DNA of 64,000 nt, taken from CAWAHD01 sp963781785 (lineage in GTDB: Bacteria > Planctomycetota > Planctomycetia > Isosphaerales > Isosphaeraceae). Under the pieces are notes generated by a model, which was not told the origin of the DNA, did no database searches, and saw nothing but the letters and a program-made list of their open reading frames with translations. The DNA lies in the NCBI GenBank assembly GCA_963781785.1, contig CAWAHD010000002.1, positions 5,208,001 to 5,272,000 on the forward strand, in the 5' to 3' direction. The position numbers and the translations under genes are program-made. Shown here piece after piece: positions 26,774 to 36,195 of the stretch (its first letter is position 1; each line of letters opens with the position of its first letter).

Positions 26774-28789
26774 ATGGAGAATCGACCGCCGCCGCCGGAC
26801 ACGCCGCGCCGACCGCCCGCCAACAGCGGGCGCAAGCCGAATGGTACAACCGGGTCGCCGACGCCCCCCTGGCTCTGGCTGCTCTTGATCGGAGGGTTCG
26901 CCCTCATCTTCTGGCAGTTCCGGCCGCAGAACGAGACGCAGGTGATCTTCTACCCCTGGTTCTACGAGCAGGTCGAGAAGGACAACATCAAGTCCATCAT
27001 GACCGAGGGCTCGGTGATCCACGGCGAGCTGCGAACTCCGATGGCATACCAGGCCTCGTCGAGTCAGCCGGCGGTGATGGTACGCAAGTTTTACACCAAC
27101 ACGCCGTCCGAGCCGTCGATCGACCCGATCGTCCAGCGGCTGATCCTGCGCGACCAGAAGAAGAGCGCCGACGAGAAGAAGGTTGGCGATCTCCGCATCG
27201 ACCCCCAGCCCCCCGCCTCGGCCAACGGCCTCATCTGGATGGTGTTCCTGATGCCGGCGTTCTTGATCCTGGTTTTTGTCTACCTGTTCCTGCGCCGGGC
27301 TCGCGACCAGTTTGACGGCGGCATCCTGGGGAGTTTCGTCAAGAGCCCCGCGAAGCGGCACGACAAATCCAAGCAGCGGACGACGTTCGACGAAGTGGCC
27401 GGGCTCGAGAACGCCAAGTCCGAGCTCCAGGAAATCGTCGAGTTCTTGAAGAGCCCCGAAAAGTTTCAGCGGCTGGGTGGGCGGATTCCCAAGGGCGTGC
27501 TCTTGAACGGGCCGCCGGGCACGGGAAAAACGCTCCTGGCCCGCGCCGTTGCCGGCGAGGCGGGAGTGCCCTTCTTCTCGATCTCGGGCTCCGAATTCAT
27601 TCAAATGTTCGTCGGCGTCGGGGCCAGCCGGGTCCGCGACATGTTCAAGACCGCCAAGGAAAACAGCCCGTGCATCTTGTTCATCGACGAGATCGACGCC
27701 GTCGGCCGGGTGCGAGGCGCCGGCCTGGGAGGCGGTCACGATGAGCGCGAGCAGACCTTGAACCAGATCCTCACCGAGATGGACGGCTTCTCGCCCAGCG
27801 AGAGCGTGATCGTCCTGGCCGCGACCAACCGGCCCGACGTGCTCGACCCGGCTTTGCTCCGGCCCGGGCGGTTCGACCGCCACGTCACGGTTGACCTGCC
27901 GACCAAGAAGGGGCGCCTCGAAATCCTCAAGGTCCACACCCGCAACACCCCCCTTGCCACCGACGTCAACCTGGAGTCGATCGCCCGCGGGACCGTGGGA
28001 ATGAGCGGCGCCGACCTGGCAAACCTCGTCAACGAAGCCGCCTTGCTGGCAACCCGCGAAGAGAAGGCGGCCATCGACATGGCCGACTTTGATGCCGCGC
28101 GCGACAAGATCTTGATGGGAGCAAAGCGCGAGGAGATCATCACCGAGGAAGACAAGCGATCGACCGCCTACCACGAAGTCGGCCACGCACTGGTCGCCTG
28201 GCTCACCCCCAAGAGCGACCCGGTGCACAAGGTCACGATCATTCCCCGCGGCCGGGCGCTGGGCGTGACGCAGTTCATGCCGACCGAGGATCGCGTGAGC
28301 TACACCGAGAGCGAGATCCGGGCGCACCTGGCATGGCTCCTGGGCGGCCGGGCCGCCGAGCGGCTGATCTACGACGACCTGAGCACCGGCGCCAGCCAGG
28401 ACCTCGACCAGGCCACCAACCTGGCGCGTCGGATGATCACCCAGTGGGGGATGAGCGAGCGGGTCGGGCCGGTCTCGTTCCGAACCTCGCAGGAGCACCC
28501 GTTCCTGGGTCGCGAGATGAACGAGCCTCGCGATCATTCCGAACATACCCAGCAGGTCATCGACGAGGAGATCGCCCGTCTCCTCCGCGATGCCGACGAG
28601 CGTGCCTTCCAGCTCCTGGGCGAGCACCGCGACGAGCTCGAGCGGCTGACCGAGGCCCTGATCGAACGCGAGGTCTTGTCGGTTACCGAGATCGAAGAGC
28701 TGATCGGCAAGCGAGCCGGCACGATCGCCCCCGAAGAGTCACCCTCACGCGACGCCGAGGTCGTCGCGTCGCTCAACAACCCAACGTGA
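26774..28789 (+). CDS. ftsH: ATP-dependent zinc metalloprotease FtsH
   Basis: 671 residues and intact. A proline-rich N-terminus precedes membrane helix 1 (about 33-49); a periplasmic domain follows, then helix 2 (about 152-172). The AAA domain has Walker A GPPGTGKT at 246-253, Walker B ILFIDEID at 301-308 and the second region of homology NRPDVLDPALLRPGRFDR. The zinc site is HEVGH at 467-471. It degrades membrane and short-lived cytosolic proteins at the inner membrane. The Pro-rich N-terminal extension of about 30 residues before helix 1 is longer than in the E. coli protein. Confidence 0.97.
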   Translation: MENRPPPPDTPRRPPANSGRKPNGTTGSPTPPWLWLLLIGGFALIFWQFRPQNETQVIFYPWFYEQVEKDNIKSIMTEGSVIHGELRTPMAYQASSSQPAVMVRKFYTNTPSEPSIDPIVQRLILRDQKKSADEKKVGDLRIDPQPPASANGLIWMVFLMPAFLILVFVYLFLRRARDQFDGGILGSFVKSPAKRHDKSKQRTTFDEVAGLENAKSELQEIVEFLKSPEKFQRLGGRIPKGVLLNGPPGTGKTLLARAVAGEAGVPFFSISGSEFIQMFVGVGASRVRDMFKTAKENSPCILFIDEIDAVGRVRGAGLGGGHDEREQTLNQILTEMDGFSPSESVIVLAATNRPDVLDPALLRPGRFDRHVTVDLPTKKGRLEILKVHTRNTPLATDVNLESIARGTVGMSGADLANLVNEAALLATREEKAAIDMADFDAARDKILMGAKREEIITEEDKRSTAYHEVGHALVAWLTPKSDPVHKVTIIPRGRALGVTQFMPTEDRVSYTESEIRAHLAWLLGGRAAERLIYDDLSTGASQDLDQATNLARRMITQWGMSERVGPVSFRTSQEHPFLGREMNEPRDHSEHTQQVIDEEIARLLRDADERAFQLLGEHRDELERLTEALIEREVLSVTEIEELIGKRAGTIAPEESPSRDAEVVASLNNPT

Positions 28790-28913
28790 ACGCACGTTAC
28801 CATCGATGCGATTGATCGGTCCCAGAGCCTCTCCGGCGCATGTGGGTCCCGGCGAGGCCACCTGCAATTGTCAAGCGAAACCCGGGGAGCCTTCGCCTTG
28901 TCAACCGCTGCGA

Positions 28914-29875
28914 TGCCGGCCTCGACCAGGGCCCCGGTGGTTGTGCCGGGTTGGTCGTCGCCGACCACCTCTGCCCCCCGCTCGATCATCTTCCCAGGGC
29001 CGGCGAGCTGATCGCCGTCGATGAGCTGGTCTTGAATGTCGGCGGCGGTGCGGCTAACACGGCGGTCGACCTCGCCCGCCTGGGAATCACCGCGGCCGTG
29101 CGCGCCGAGTCGGCAACGACATCTTCGGCCAGTTCGCGACCGAATTCCTGGACAAGCACGGGGTGGAAACCGGCGCACTGGTGGTCGATCCACAACTCGC
29201 CACCAGTCAAACCCTGGTCGTCAATGTGCGCGGCGAGGACCGGCGGTTCATCCACTGCGTGGGCGCCAATGCCGGCTTCACCGCGGCTGATCTCGACCTG
29301 GTCCTCGAGCATCGTCCGCGAGTGCTCCACATCGGATACTTCCTGATCCTGCCCCGGCTCGATGCCGGCGAGTTGGCCCAGCGCTTCGCCGCGCCCGCCA
29401 GGGAGGGACGTTCACGGTCCTCGACGTGGCGACTCCCGGCCCGGGCAATTATCTCGAGCCGCTCAAGGTTGTGTTGCCTCACACCGATCTGTTCGTTCCG
29501 AACGCCGACGAGGCCGAGCTGATCCTGGGCGAGCGCGACCCGGTGCGGCAGGCTTTGGCCTTTCACGAGCTGGGCGCACACCGCGTGGCGATCACCCGGG
29601 GCGAGCGCGGGCTGGTTTCCGTCTCGAAGGAGCTTCGGATCGAGCTCGGCGCGTATCCCGTTACGTTCGTCGACGGCTCGGGGGGAGGCGACGCGTTCAA
29701 TGCCGGGTACATCGCGGGCGTGCTCGAGGATCAGTCGGAGCTCGACTGTTTGAAGCTTGCCAGCGCCTCGGCGCAAGCTGTGTGCGCTCGGTCGGCACGA
29801 CTGCCGGAGTCTTCACCCGCGCAAGCCGAGGAATTCATCAAGCTCCATCCGCTATTGCCGAGGCCGATCGGCTGA
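28914..29875 (+). CDS. PfkB-family sugar kinase, multiply frameshifted
   Basis: Ribokinase/PfkB carbohydrate kinase of about 320 residues if joined. Signatures are CAGLVVADHLCPPLDHLP, the NVGGGAANTAVDLARLG sugar-binding motif, RVGNDIFGQFATEFL, PNADEAELILGERD, and the C-terminal ATP-site/catalytic motif DGSGGGDAFNAGYIAG. Breaks are near 28937, 29103, 29407, 29766 and 29815; the last four are at GCGC runs, and AGCGCCTC at 29763 is repaired to AGCGCGCTC. Five breaks in under 1 kb is the densest cluster in the window, so true decay cannot be fully excluded. Substrate is unknown. A bidirectional terminator follows. Confidence 0.8.
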
Positions 29876-29911
29876 AGAAATCCGGCTCCTCGCAGCGTGA
29901 AAGTTTGCGTT

Positions 29912-29942
29912 GGGAAAACCCCCTCAGATGGAGGGGTTTTCT
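29912..29942. terminator. Bidirectional intrinsic terminator
   Basis: AAAACCCCCTC at 29915-29925 pairs with GAGGGGTTTT at 29931-29940, with one bulged C and a short loop. A T-run follows the stem on both strands because the arms begin with AAAA. It lies exactly between the convergent PfkB kinase and archease genes. Confidence 0.88.
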
Positions 29943-29944
29943 GA

Positions 29945-30367
29945 TTAGATATCCAGAATCAACTCGGCGACCCATCCGTTGTCGCGGTGCTCGACAAACA
30001 GTCCATGGCGGGTTGCGGCCTTGACCTCATGGTCGAGCAGATGACGCGTCCGATCGATCGGCTCGCCGCTGATCGTCGCTTCGAGACGGCGGCCCGAGTC
30101 GTCAATTGCGACGGCAAACCCGCCATAAAGGCGATGGCGGGTCTCACACCGAAAGATCAGCTCATTGAGCCACTGCAACAAAAGGTCTTCAGGGCAATCG
30201 GCGGTCAGCTCGACTTGCTCGGTCTCCTGGGCACGCACGGCCTCGCGATTGGCTATAATCACGTCGAATAGACCAATCGCCGCAGTCTGGAACAGGTCGG
30301 ATAGATCCTCCCCCACCACGCGGAGCCCCAGGTCGGCTGTATGCTCGAACGTCTCGGCGTGGCCCAT
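29945..30367 (-). CDS. Archease
   Basis: 140 residues from the ATG at 30367; the frame is open to 30445 but the family N-terminus MGHAETFEHTADLGLRVVGEDL fixes the start. Conserved features are the metal-binding FEHTADLG, DLLLQWLNELIF and the C-terminal KAATRHGLFVEH ... AELILDI. Archease promotes guanylylation and turnover of the RNA ligase RtcB, which repairs or splices RNA. No rtcB gene is visible in this window, so it would have to be elsewhere. The gene converges on the PfkB kinase and diverges from the peroxiredoxin gene. Confidence 0.92.
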   Translation of the reverse strand: MGHAETFEHTADLGLRVVGEDLSDLFQTAAIGLFDVIIANREAVRAQETEQVELTADCPEDLLLQWLNELIFRCETRHRLYGGFAVAIDDSGRRLEATISGEPIDRTRHLLDHEVKAATRHGLFVEHRDNGWVAELILDI

Positions 30368-30428
30368 GGATTTGCCTCGCGTTTCAATACAATCTAACCT
30401 GTCACGATTCCCCTCGGAGAACGATCTC

Positions 30429-30893
30429 ATGGTGGAAGTAGGCAAGCCCGCTCCCGACTTTACACTTGCCGATCAAAACGGCAAGAAGGTGACCCTGTCG
30501 AAGCTGAAAGGATCGGCGGTTGTCCTCTATTTTTACCCCAAGGATGACACGCCTGGCTGCACGAAAGAGGCGTGCGCGTTTCGCGACGGCTTCGCCGCCT
30601 ACAAAAAAGCTGGCGCGATCATCCTGGGCGTCAGTCCCGATGACGTCGCGTCCCACGCGAAGTTCGCCCAGAAATTCGACCTGCCCTTCTCGCTGCTCGC
30701 CGACCCCGATGCCAGGATCTGCCAGGTCTACGGCGTGTGGAAGGAGAAGAACATGTACGGCAAGAAGTACATGGGTGTCGAGCGCACGACGATCGTTATC
30801 GACAAGAAGGGCGTGATCCGGCGCGTGTTTCCGAAGGTCAAGGTCGACGGGCACAGCGCGGCGGTGATCGAGGCGATCGAGACGAGCCAATGA
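30429..30893 (+). CDS. bcp: Peroxiredoxin, Bcp/PrxQ type
   Basis: 154 residues from the ATG at 30429 with GGAG 9 bases upstream; the frame is open to 30165, inside the divergent archease gene. The peroxidatic Cys44 is in DDTPGCTKEAC and the likely resolving Cys49 is five residues later, as in PrxQ/Bcp. The thioredoxin-fold core shows VGKPAPDFTLADQNGKKVTL at the start and RTTIVIDKKGVIRRVF near the end. It reduces H2O2 and organic peroxides using thioredoxin, linking it to trxB in this window. Its start is 61 bases from the archease start. Confidence 0.96.
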   Translation: MVEVGKPAPDFTLADQNGKKVTLSKLKGSAVVLYFYPKDDTPGCTKEACAFRDGFAAYKKAGAIILGVSPDDVASHAKFAQKFDLPFSLLADPDARICQVYGVWKEKNMYGKKYMGVERTTIVIDKKGVIRRVFPKVKVDGHSAAVIEAIETSQ

Positions 30894-30941
30894 CAACTCA
30901 GGAACGGGCCGGAAATGTCCAGCCCGTTCAATCTCGTCAGG

Positions 30942-31632
30942 TCAGGCCTCGACCGGGCATGCGGCCGGCAAGGCCAGCGCAAGCTCGTCGCGACGGTGAA
31001 CGAGCTGCCGCTCGAGCTTGCGAAGGGCCTTGTATTTCTCGTCGCTGACCCGCGTAACGGGCAGGTTCATCTCGACCCCGATGTCGGGCACCGACCAGCC
31101 GCGCATCCAGAGCTCGATGATGCGATCCTGGCGGTCTGTCAGTACGGCGCGGCGCGCGTGCCTCGAGGATTTCACCCAGTTCGAGTCGATCCCGCTCTCG
31201 CTTGTCGAGATCGGTCAGAGGGGTATTGAAATCATCCAGCGGGTGGTACCGCTTGCTCCGCTGAACCCGCTTGCGGACCATGTCGATCGCGCGCACCAGC
31301 TCACGGCGCTCGGGGGTATCCTCGGCAAGGACCAGCGTCATATCGAGCTGCCCCTCGCGGGCCTTTGTGAGCAGCCGGCAGCAGACTTCCTGGGTGCAGT
31401 CGTCCCAGAGCCTGGGATCGAGCCGCGCGTTCCGCCAGCAGACTGTGCAGTAGCGCTGAATGTCGCGGACCAGGTCTGACTCGGATGCCTGGGCGGTCAG
31501 AGCAGCCAAGCCGATAACTAGGGCAACGGCAGCCGGCCCCGCCCGGCGAGACCGGGAAATCAGGCTTTCAGAACCCGGCGGCGACGGGTCTTGAGCGGCG
31601 TCCGCCACAACGTTCGGTGTCTTGTCGTTCAT
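30942..31632 (-). CDS. Sigma-70-like protein with N-terminal membrane segment, frameshifted
   Basis: About 230 residues. A start at 31632 (MNDKTPNVV) is likely; an ATG at 31707 is possible. Residues about 28-50 form a hydrophobic segment (AGPAAVALVIGLAALTAQA). Then a sigma-region-2-like part follows (LVRDIQRYCTVCWRNARLDPRLWDDCTQEVCCRLL). After a break near 31165, in a GCGCGCCGCGCC run, region 4 continues as LTDRQDRIIELWMRGWSVP with helix-turn-helix VPDIGVEMNLPVTRVSDEKYKALRKL. A hydrophobic helix in a sigma factor is unusual and could be a membrane tether or signal peptide. No anti-sigma gene is adjacent. Confidence 0.7.
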
Positions 31633-31740
31633 TTTGAGGGTTTTACCTTGCCTCTTGCCCGGTTTTCCGCTCGCGTTCCGTCCATTCTCAGTTGAACGGA
31701 CCGCCATCCTCGGAAAAATCGCTCAGTTTCGCAATAACGT

Positions 31741-31746
31741 ATTATA
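31741..31746 (-). promoter_or_regulatory. Perfect -10 hexamer upstream of the sigma-like gene
   Basis: On the minus strand a perfect TATAAT lies about 110 bases before the start at 31632. The -35 position has no consensus match, so the promoter may need an activator or an alternative sigma factor. Confidence 0.35.
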
Positions 31747-31901
31747 CCAATCCCGTCGACCGAAGGCGAATAGGAGCCGGCACATCGGCCCATCCCCGAA
31801 GATGCATCCCACAGCAACTCCCCGGGCTGATATGAGCGTAACCTGTTTTATAAAAAAGACTTATAGATAGAGGACGTTCCGCTCGCTTGCGCGAAGCGGC
31901 G

Positions 31902-32651
31902 TCAGGAACCTTTCTCTCGTTCGCGTCTGGCTGCTCGATCGGCGACCAATTCCGCGCGGCCGGGCCGGCGGGGCCGGACGATATTCCAGCCCCGGGCGCG
32001 AGCCAGCCGCAACAGGCGCCCGCGCGGATGGACGACGACCGCGCGGCCGGCTTGTTCCAGCAAGCTGCGGTCGCTCCAGTTATCGGCGTAGGCCACGGCG
32101 TCTTCCATCCGGACGTCGTGTTCCCGCGCCCATTCCTCGGCCCAGAACCGCTTCCCTTCCCCGTAACAGGGCGGCCCCGAGCCCATCCGCACCAATCGGC
32201 CGCGTTCGATCACGACGGGAGTCGTCAAGGTGTCGGTGCACCCGAGATAGATCGCAAGCGGCTGGATCACCAGGCCCGGCGACGACGACACGAGCACGAT
32301 CGGCGTGCCCGCCCGGCGCAGGCTGTGCATGTGGTCGACCACTCCCTCGTACAGGCGGGGCCGGACGAACTCCGCGAAATTCTCGTACGCGATTCGCTCC
32401 AGCTCGACGACCGGGATCCGGGCGATGTAATTGAGCCCGATGCCGATTAACCGCCCGTAGTCGAGCCGGCCGAAGCGATGTTGCAGCCCATGATAAAGCG
32501 CCCTCAGCATGAACGAGCGGCGGATCCAGCCGCGTCGATAAAGGATCCGGGCAAACAGGAAGGTCGTGGTCTGGGCCAGAAGCGTGCCGTCGACGTCGAC
32601 GAACGCGACAGCCGGTGGACGCTCGAACCGGGGCCACGCGGAGTCGCTCAT
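31902..32651 (-). CDS. HAD-superfamily IB phosphatase (SerB-like)
   Basis: 249 residues. HAD motif I is FVDVDGTLLAQ (nucleophile Asp and acid Asp two residues later), motif II is IVLVSSSPG, a conserved Lys follows in GEGKRFWAEEW, and motif IV is YADNWSDRSLL. This matches the HAD-IB group that includes phosphoserine phosphatase and various lipid or polyol phosphatases. The ATG at 32651 overlaps the stop of the upstream phosphohexomutase as ATGA, so the two are translationally coupled. A Pro/Arg-rich C-terminus follows the fold. Substrate is unknown; a sugar or amino-sugar phosphate is suggested by the neighbour. Confidence 0.88.
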   Translation of the reverse strand: MSDSAWPRFERPPAVAFVDVDGTLLAQTTTFLFARILYRRGWIRRSFMLRALYHGLQHRFGRLDYGRLIGIGLNYIARIPVVELERIAYENFAEFVRPRLYEGVVDHMHSLRRAGTPIVLVSSSPGLVIQPLAIYLGCTDTLTTPVVIERGRLVRMGSGPPCYGEGKRFWAEEWAREHDVRMEDAVAYADNWSDRSLLEQAGRAVVVHPRGRLLRLARARGWNIVRPRRPGRAELVADRAARREREKGS

Positions 32652-34021
32652 GGCTGGCCCTCTTGTGACGGGCCGACCCATCGGCCGATCCGTGCGGCAA
32701 GCTCGCGCGCCAGTTGCGTGGCCGGGGCCTCGGCGATGACCCTCACGATCGGTTCGGTGTTACTCGCGCGCACATGCAGCCAGCGGTCGTCCCAATCGAG
32801 CCGCAGGCCGTCACTCCGGTCGGCGCGCGCTTCCGGGCACGCCGCGGCGATCCGGTCCCAGAGTGCATTCCTGTCGCCGCCGGCCGGCGCGAGCGGATAC
32901 TGATCCTTGATCATGGCGTATCGCGGTAAGCTGTCCACCAGCTCTGACAATGGCTCTCCCCGCGCTGCCATGAGGTCGAGGATCAGCGCCATGCCGACGA
33001 AGCTGTCGCGGACAAAGCCGACCCGGGGGTCGATCACTCCGCCGTTGCCTTCTCCCCCCAGAATGGCCCCTTCGGCCAGCATCCGCTCGACGACGTGAAT
33101 CTCTCCCACTGGGGTGCGAAAAACCGGGCATCCCCGGGAGCCTGCCAGATCCTCGGTGACGCGGGAGGTGGAGAGGTTGAGCACGACCGGTCCCTTCGCC
33201 TGATCGAGCCGGCGCAGGGCCGCCAAGGCCAGCGTCAGCTCTTCGCCGATATACCGGCCCGTCTCGTCCATGACCGCCAGCCGATCGGCATCGGGATCCT
33301 GGGCAAAGCCCACTGCTGCGTCACACCATTTGACCGCCGTGGCAAACTCGCTCAAGTTCGTCGCCGTGGGCTCGGGAGGATGGTTGTACCGGCCGTCGGG
33401 CTCTTCACCTTGCACGACGGTTTGGCAACCCAGGTCATCGAGCAGGGCCCTCCCCAGCCGCCCACCGGCACCATGGCACGCATCAAGGATAACCTTGAAC
33501 CGACACCGCTGGATGGCTGCGACGTCGACCGTCGCCAGCACGGCCGCCAGGTGTCCTGAATCGGGGTCAGGATGCGTGCGAACGCTCCCGAGTGATTCCC
33601 AGCTCGCCCAGCGGAACTCGCGCGACGTGAAGCGGTCGAGCAGGGCGCGCCCCTGGGCGGGGCTCAACACCATGCCAGCGGGCTGGAAGAATTTGAGGCC
33701 ATTATAGTTAGGTGGATTGTGGGACGCCGAGATCTGAATCCCACCCGCTGCCTGGGAATGGCAGACAAGCCAGCCGACGGTGGGAGTTGCCGTCGCGCCC
33801 GTAGAGACGACATCGTGTCCTGCGGCCGTGAGAGCAGCCTCGACCGCCGCGACGAACACCGGCGCGGACACTCGCCCATCGTGACTGACGACGATCGGGC
33901 CGGCTTCGCACCCAGCGGCATAAGCCGCGGCAAAATCGAGGACGACTCCGGGATCAAGCCCGTCGCCCACGATTCCCCTCAGACCTGAAATGCTGGCGAT
34001 CCGCGTACCGCTTCCGCTCAC
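32648..34021 (-). CDS. Phosphoglucosamine/phosphohexose mutase family protein
   Basis: 457 residues from a GTG at 34021. It belongs to the alpha-D-phosphohexomutase family: the phosphoserine loop is QISASHNPPNYNG (Ser100), the metal loop is DPDADR at 242-247, the sugar-binding loop is GGEGNGG at about 322-328 and the phosphate-binding loop is VRASNTEPIVRVIAE. The SNTEP and N-terminal GLRGIVG features fit GlmM-like enzymes making glucosamine-1-phosphate for cell-wall and LPS precursors, but phosphomannomutase is also possible. It is coupled by ATGA to a HAD phosphatase. Confidence 0.9.
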   Translation of the reverse strand: MSGSGTRIASISGLRGIVGDGLDPGVVLDFAAAYAAGCEAGPIVVSHDGRVSAPVFVAAVEAALTAAGHDVVSTGATATPTVGWLVCHSQAAGGIQISASHNPPNYNGLKFFQPAGMVLSPAQGRALLDRFTSREFRWASWESLGSVRTHPDPDSGHLAAVLATVDVAAIQRCRFKVILDACHGAGGRLGRALLDDLGCQTVVQGEEPDGRYNHPPEPTATNLSEFATAVKWCDAAVGFAQDPDADRLAVMDETGRYIGEELTLALAALRRLDQAKGPVVLNLSTSRVTEDLAGSRGCPVFRTPVGEIHVVERMLAEGAILGGEGNGGVIDPRVGFVRDSFVGMALILDLMAARGEPLSELVDSLPRYAMIKDQYPLAPAGGDRNALWDRIAAACPEARADRSDGLRLDWDDRWLHVRASNTEPIVRVIAEAPATQLARELAARIGRWVGPSQEGQP

Positions 34022-34528
34022 AGCCGATGCCCTTCCGGGGAATCACGCGCCCACGGCGGCTCGCTCTCTCGAACCGCTTCTGTGGCAACGGGACGCGCCG
34101 ATCATCCCTCAAACTAGAGTACCAAGCGACGGAGATGAAATCAGCCCGATGCGGCAGCACCGTGCTCCGGAATTCCCCTCACCCGCCCCGCAGCGATCCC
34201 GATCATACCACTCCGACGCGTCAGCCAGGGTCCCACTCAATTCCCCCAATTCGCCCTCGCTCGCGCGTCGGGCAAATGAAATGTCCATCATCCTTCGTCC
34301 TCGTTTTTCCAAATTCCCTCATGAAAAGCTGCCCAAGTTGACGATGTTTCCGATGAGACACGAGATTCTCGCTAAACCATCGATATTTTGGTTAAATTAA
34401 GTAGCTTTCGTAGAATTTAATGCCACGGTTGATTGCGTTGTTTCTTAAGACTAAGTAGACTAGGGCACATCCTCGGTCTCGAACTCGAAGCCGAGGATCG
34501 GGTACGAGGCGAAGAGGGATCAGGCGCG
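34022..34528. other. Divergent intergenic region
   Basis: 507 bases between the divergent phosphohexomutase and desaturase genes. No frame is convincing. The part from 34290 to 34460 is markedly AT-rich and holds the candidate promoter at 34388-34416. Confidence 0.5.
34388..34416 (+). promoter_or_regulatory. Candidate promoter for the desaturase
   Basis: TTGGTT, a 17-base spacer and TAGAAT read toward the desaturase start 113 bases downstream. The -10 matches five of six consensus bases and the -35 three. It is in the most AT-rich stretch of the area. Confidence 0.4.
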
Positions 34529-35821
34529 ATGGTCGCGAGTTGTGATCGGCCGACATTTGAAGACCGTGCATTGCAAGCTCAGATCATGCCGTTGCGCCAG
34601 GTCGACAATCACACGAATCTTTTGTATCTGGCGCTTGAGTATCTCTGCTTGGTCGCGGTGATTGGCGGCGCGGTCGTTTTTGCCGAGTATCGGTTGGGAT
34701 GGGGTCTGTCGTGGTGGTGGAACGTGCCGGTCTTCACCGCGGCGGTTATCTTGATCGGCGGCCTTCAGCACAGGCTGGCGGGGCTCGGCCATGAATCGTC
34801 GCATTACTCGTTCATGAAGAATCGTCACCTCAACGACTTGATACCCGACTTGTTCTGCATGTTTCCGTTGATGACGACCATCCATTTCTATCGCCTTTTC
34901 CACTTTGGCCATCATCAATACACCAACGATCCGGCGCACGATCCCGACTTGTTGAACCTGGGCCACGGCAAGCGTGCCGGTGAGTTTCCGATGACCCGAA
35001 AGCGATTCATCGCGTCGGTTTATTTTGCCGTGCTGGTTGCACCGGTTCGCTTCTTGATCTATCAGTGGGCGTATTTCAAGGTCAACACGCTCGGCAAGGG
35101 CAAGAACGTCTACATGGAGCGTGGCGAGGGCCGCCCTCGGCTGGCTGGCGAATGGCCCCGGCTGGCGACGATTCTCGGGATCGGTTATATCGCCGGGTTC
35201 AGCGTGGTCTTGCGCTCTCTGACCGGCGCGGATCGCCCGCTCTGGCTGGCTCCCGCGGGGCTCTTGGGTATTCTGCTGCTCGTCGCGGTCATCCGGACGC
35301 TGCCCGACTGGGCGGTCTTCCAGTCGCCGTTCCGCCAGGCGTATTCAGCGCGCACGGCGGGCATACTCCGCATGAGCTATTACACGGTCCTGCTGGTGGT
35401 CCTGGCCTATGTTCGGTGGGCGACTGGGGGGCGCTCGGCCATCTACCCGGTTTTGCTCTGGATCTTGCCATTGTCTACGTCGTTCATGTTTTTCATGTTC
35501 TTGCGGGACGTTTACCAGCACTCCAATGCCGACGCGGGCCGGCTGACCAATTCCCGCGTCTTCTTCACCGATCCCTTCACGCGCTGGGCGGTGTTTGTCT
35601 ACGGCCAGGACATGCACATTCCGCATCACCTCTTCCCGGCGGTTCCGCACTATCGACTGCGGCGGCTGCACGAGCTTTTGAAGGAAGATCACGCCGTCTA
35701 TCGCGACGAAGTCGTCGAGACGCACGGGACGTTCCGCGACCGCGAGGGCCGCACGACGATCCTGGAAGAGATGACCCGGCCTCGAGCCAACCTGGCTGTG
35801 CCCGAGCCGGCGAGCGTGTGA
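34529..35821 (+). CDS. Membrane fatty acid desaturase
   Basis: 430 residues from the ATG at 34529, preceded by GAGGG; the frame is open to 34433. The di-iron histidine boxes are HESSH at 88-92, HFGHH at 125-129 and HIPHH at 363-367, and YQHSNAD at about 329-335 adds a further histidine. Several hydrophobic stretches (for example LALEYLCLVAVIGGAVVF, VPVFTAAVILIGGL, GLLGILLLVAVI) give the usual four to six membrane helices. It introduces double bonds into acyl chains or a related lipid; the exact substrate (fatty acid, carotenoid, sphingolipid) cannot be told. The gene is intact. Confidence 0.9.
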   Translation: MVASCDRPTFEDRALQAQIMPLRQVDNHTNLLYLALEYLCLVAVIGGAVVFAEYRLGWGLSWWWNVPVFTAAVILIGGLQHRLAGLGHESSHYSFMKNRHLNDLIPDLFCMFPLMTTIHFYRLFHFGHHQYTNDPAHDPDLLNLGHGKRAGEFPMTRKRFIASVYFAVLVAPVRFLIYQWAYFKVNTLGKGKNVYMERGEGRPRLAGEWPRLATILGIGYIAGFSVVLRSLTGADRPLWLAPAGLLGILLLVAVIRTLPDWAVFQSPFRQAYSARTAGILRMSYYTVLLVVLAYVRWATGGRSAIYPVLLWILPLSTSFMFFMFLRDVYQHSNADAGRLTNSRVFFTDPFTRWAVFVYGQDMHIPHHLFPAVPHYRLRRLHELLKEDHAVYRDEVVETHGTFRDREGRTTILEEMTRPRANLAVPEPASV

Positions 35822-36195
35822 CCTCGCAACCGATCTCTCAGGATTCCGCGATCCTTGGGGATCGAGCCCTGGTCACCGGAAGTTCATAAGCATCTCGGCA
35901 AACACGCGCGGCTGCAAAAGACCTCTGAGTCGGCCGACGTCGATATTGTCGCGCGGATGAGCAAGTGGCCGGGACTTGATGTGTCAATCCTTGGACTCGG
36001 GGGTGCTGGTGATGAATGGCATCCCAGGACTGCGCTCTGGAATCTCGACCGATGGTTTCAGGCCGCGCTCAGCAAAACGCACTGACGTGGTGCGCAGCGG
36101 GGCCTGCCGACCCAGTGGAGTCTTACGCAAGTGATAGGCGGCATCCAGAAGCCCAGGGCCGTCGATTTGGATGAATCTCCGCTTCTCGTCACTCG
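35822..36195. other. Region with no supported gene
   Basis: 374 bases between the convergent desaturase and metallophosphoesterase genes. Only a 76-codon frame is open on the plus strand, without a ribosome site or family signature. No T-run hairpin was seen. Confidence 0.45.

Noticed and set aside
26639..28627. 662-codon open frame antisense to ftsH
   Set aside because: It mirrors the real FtsH codons, has Gly/Leu/Asp/Val-rich shadow composition and no ribosome site or family motif.
28914..29875. PfkB kinase as a true pseudogene
   Set aside because: All catalytic motifs are conserved and four of five breaks lie at GCGC runs like those in core genes such as hisZ; decay is possible but less likely.
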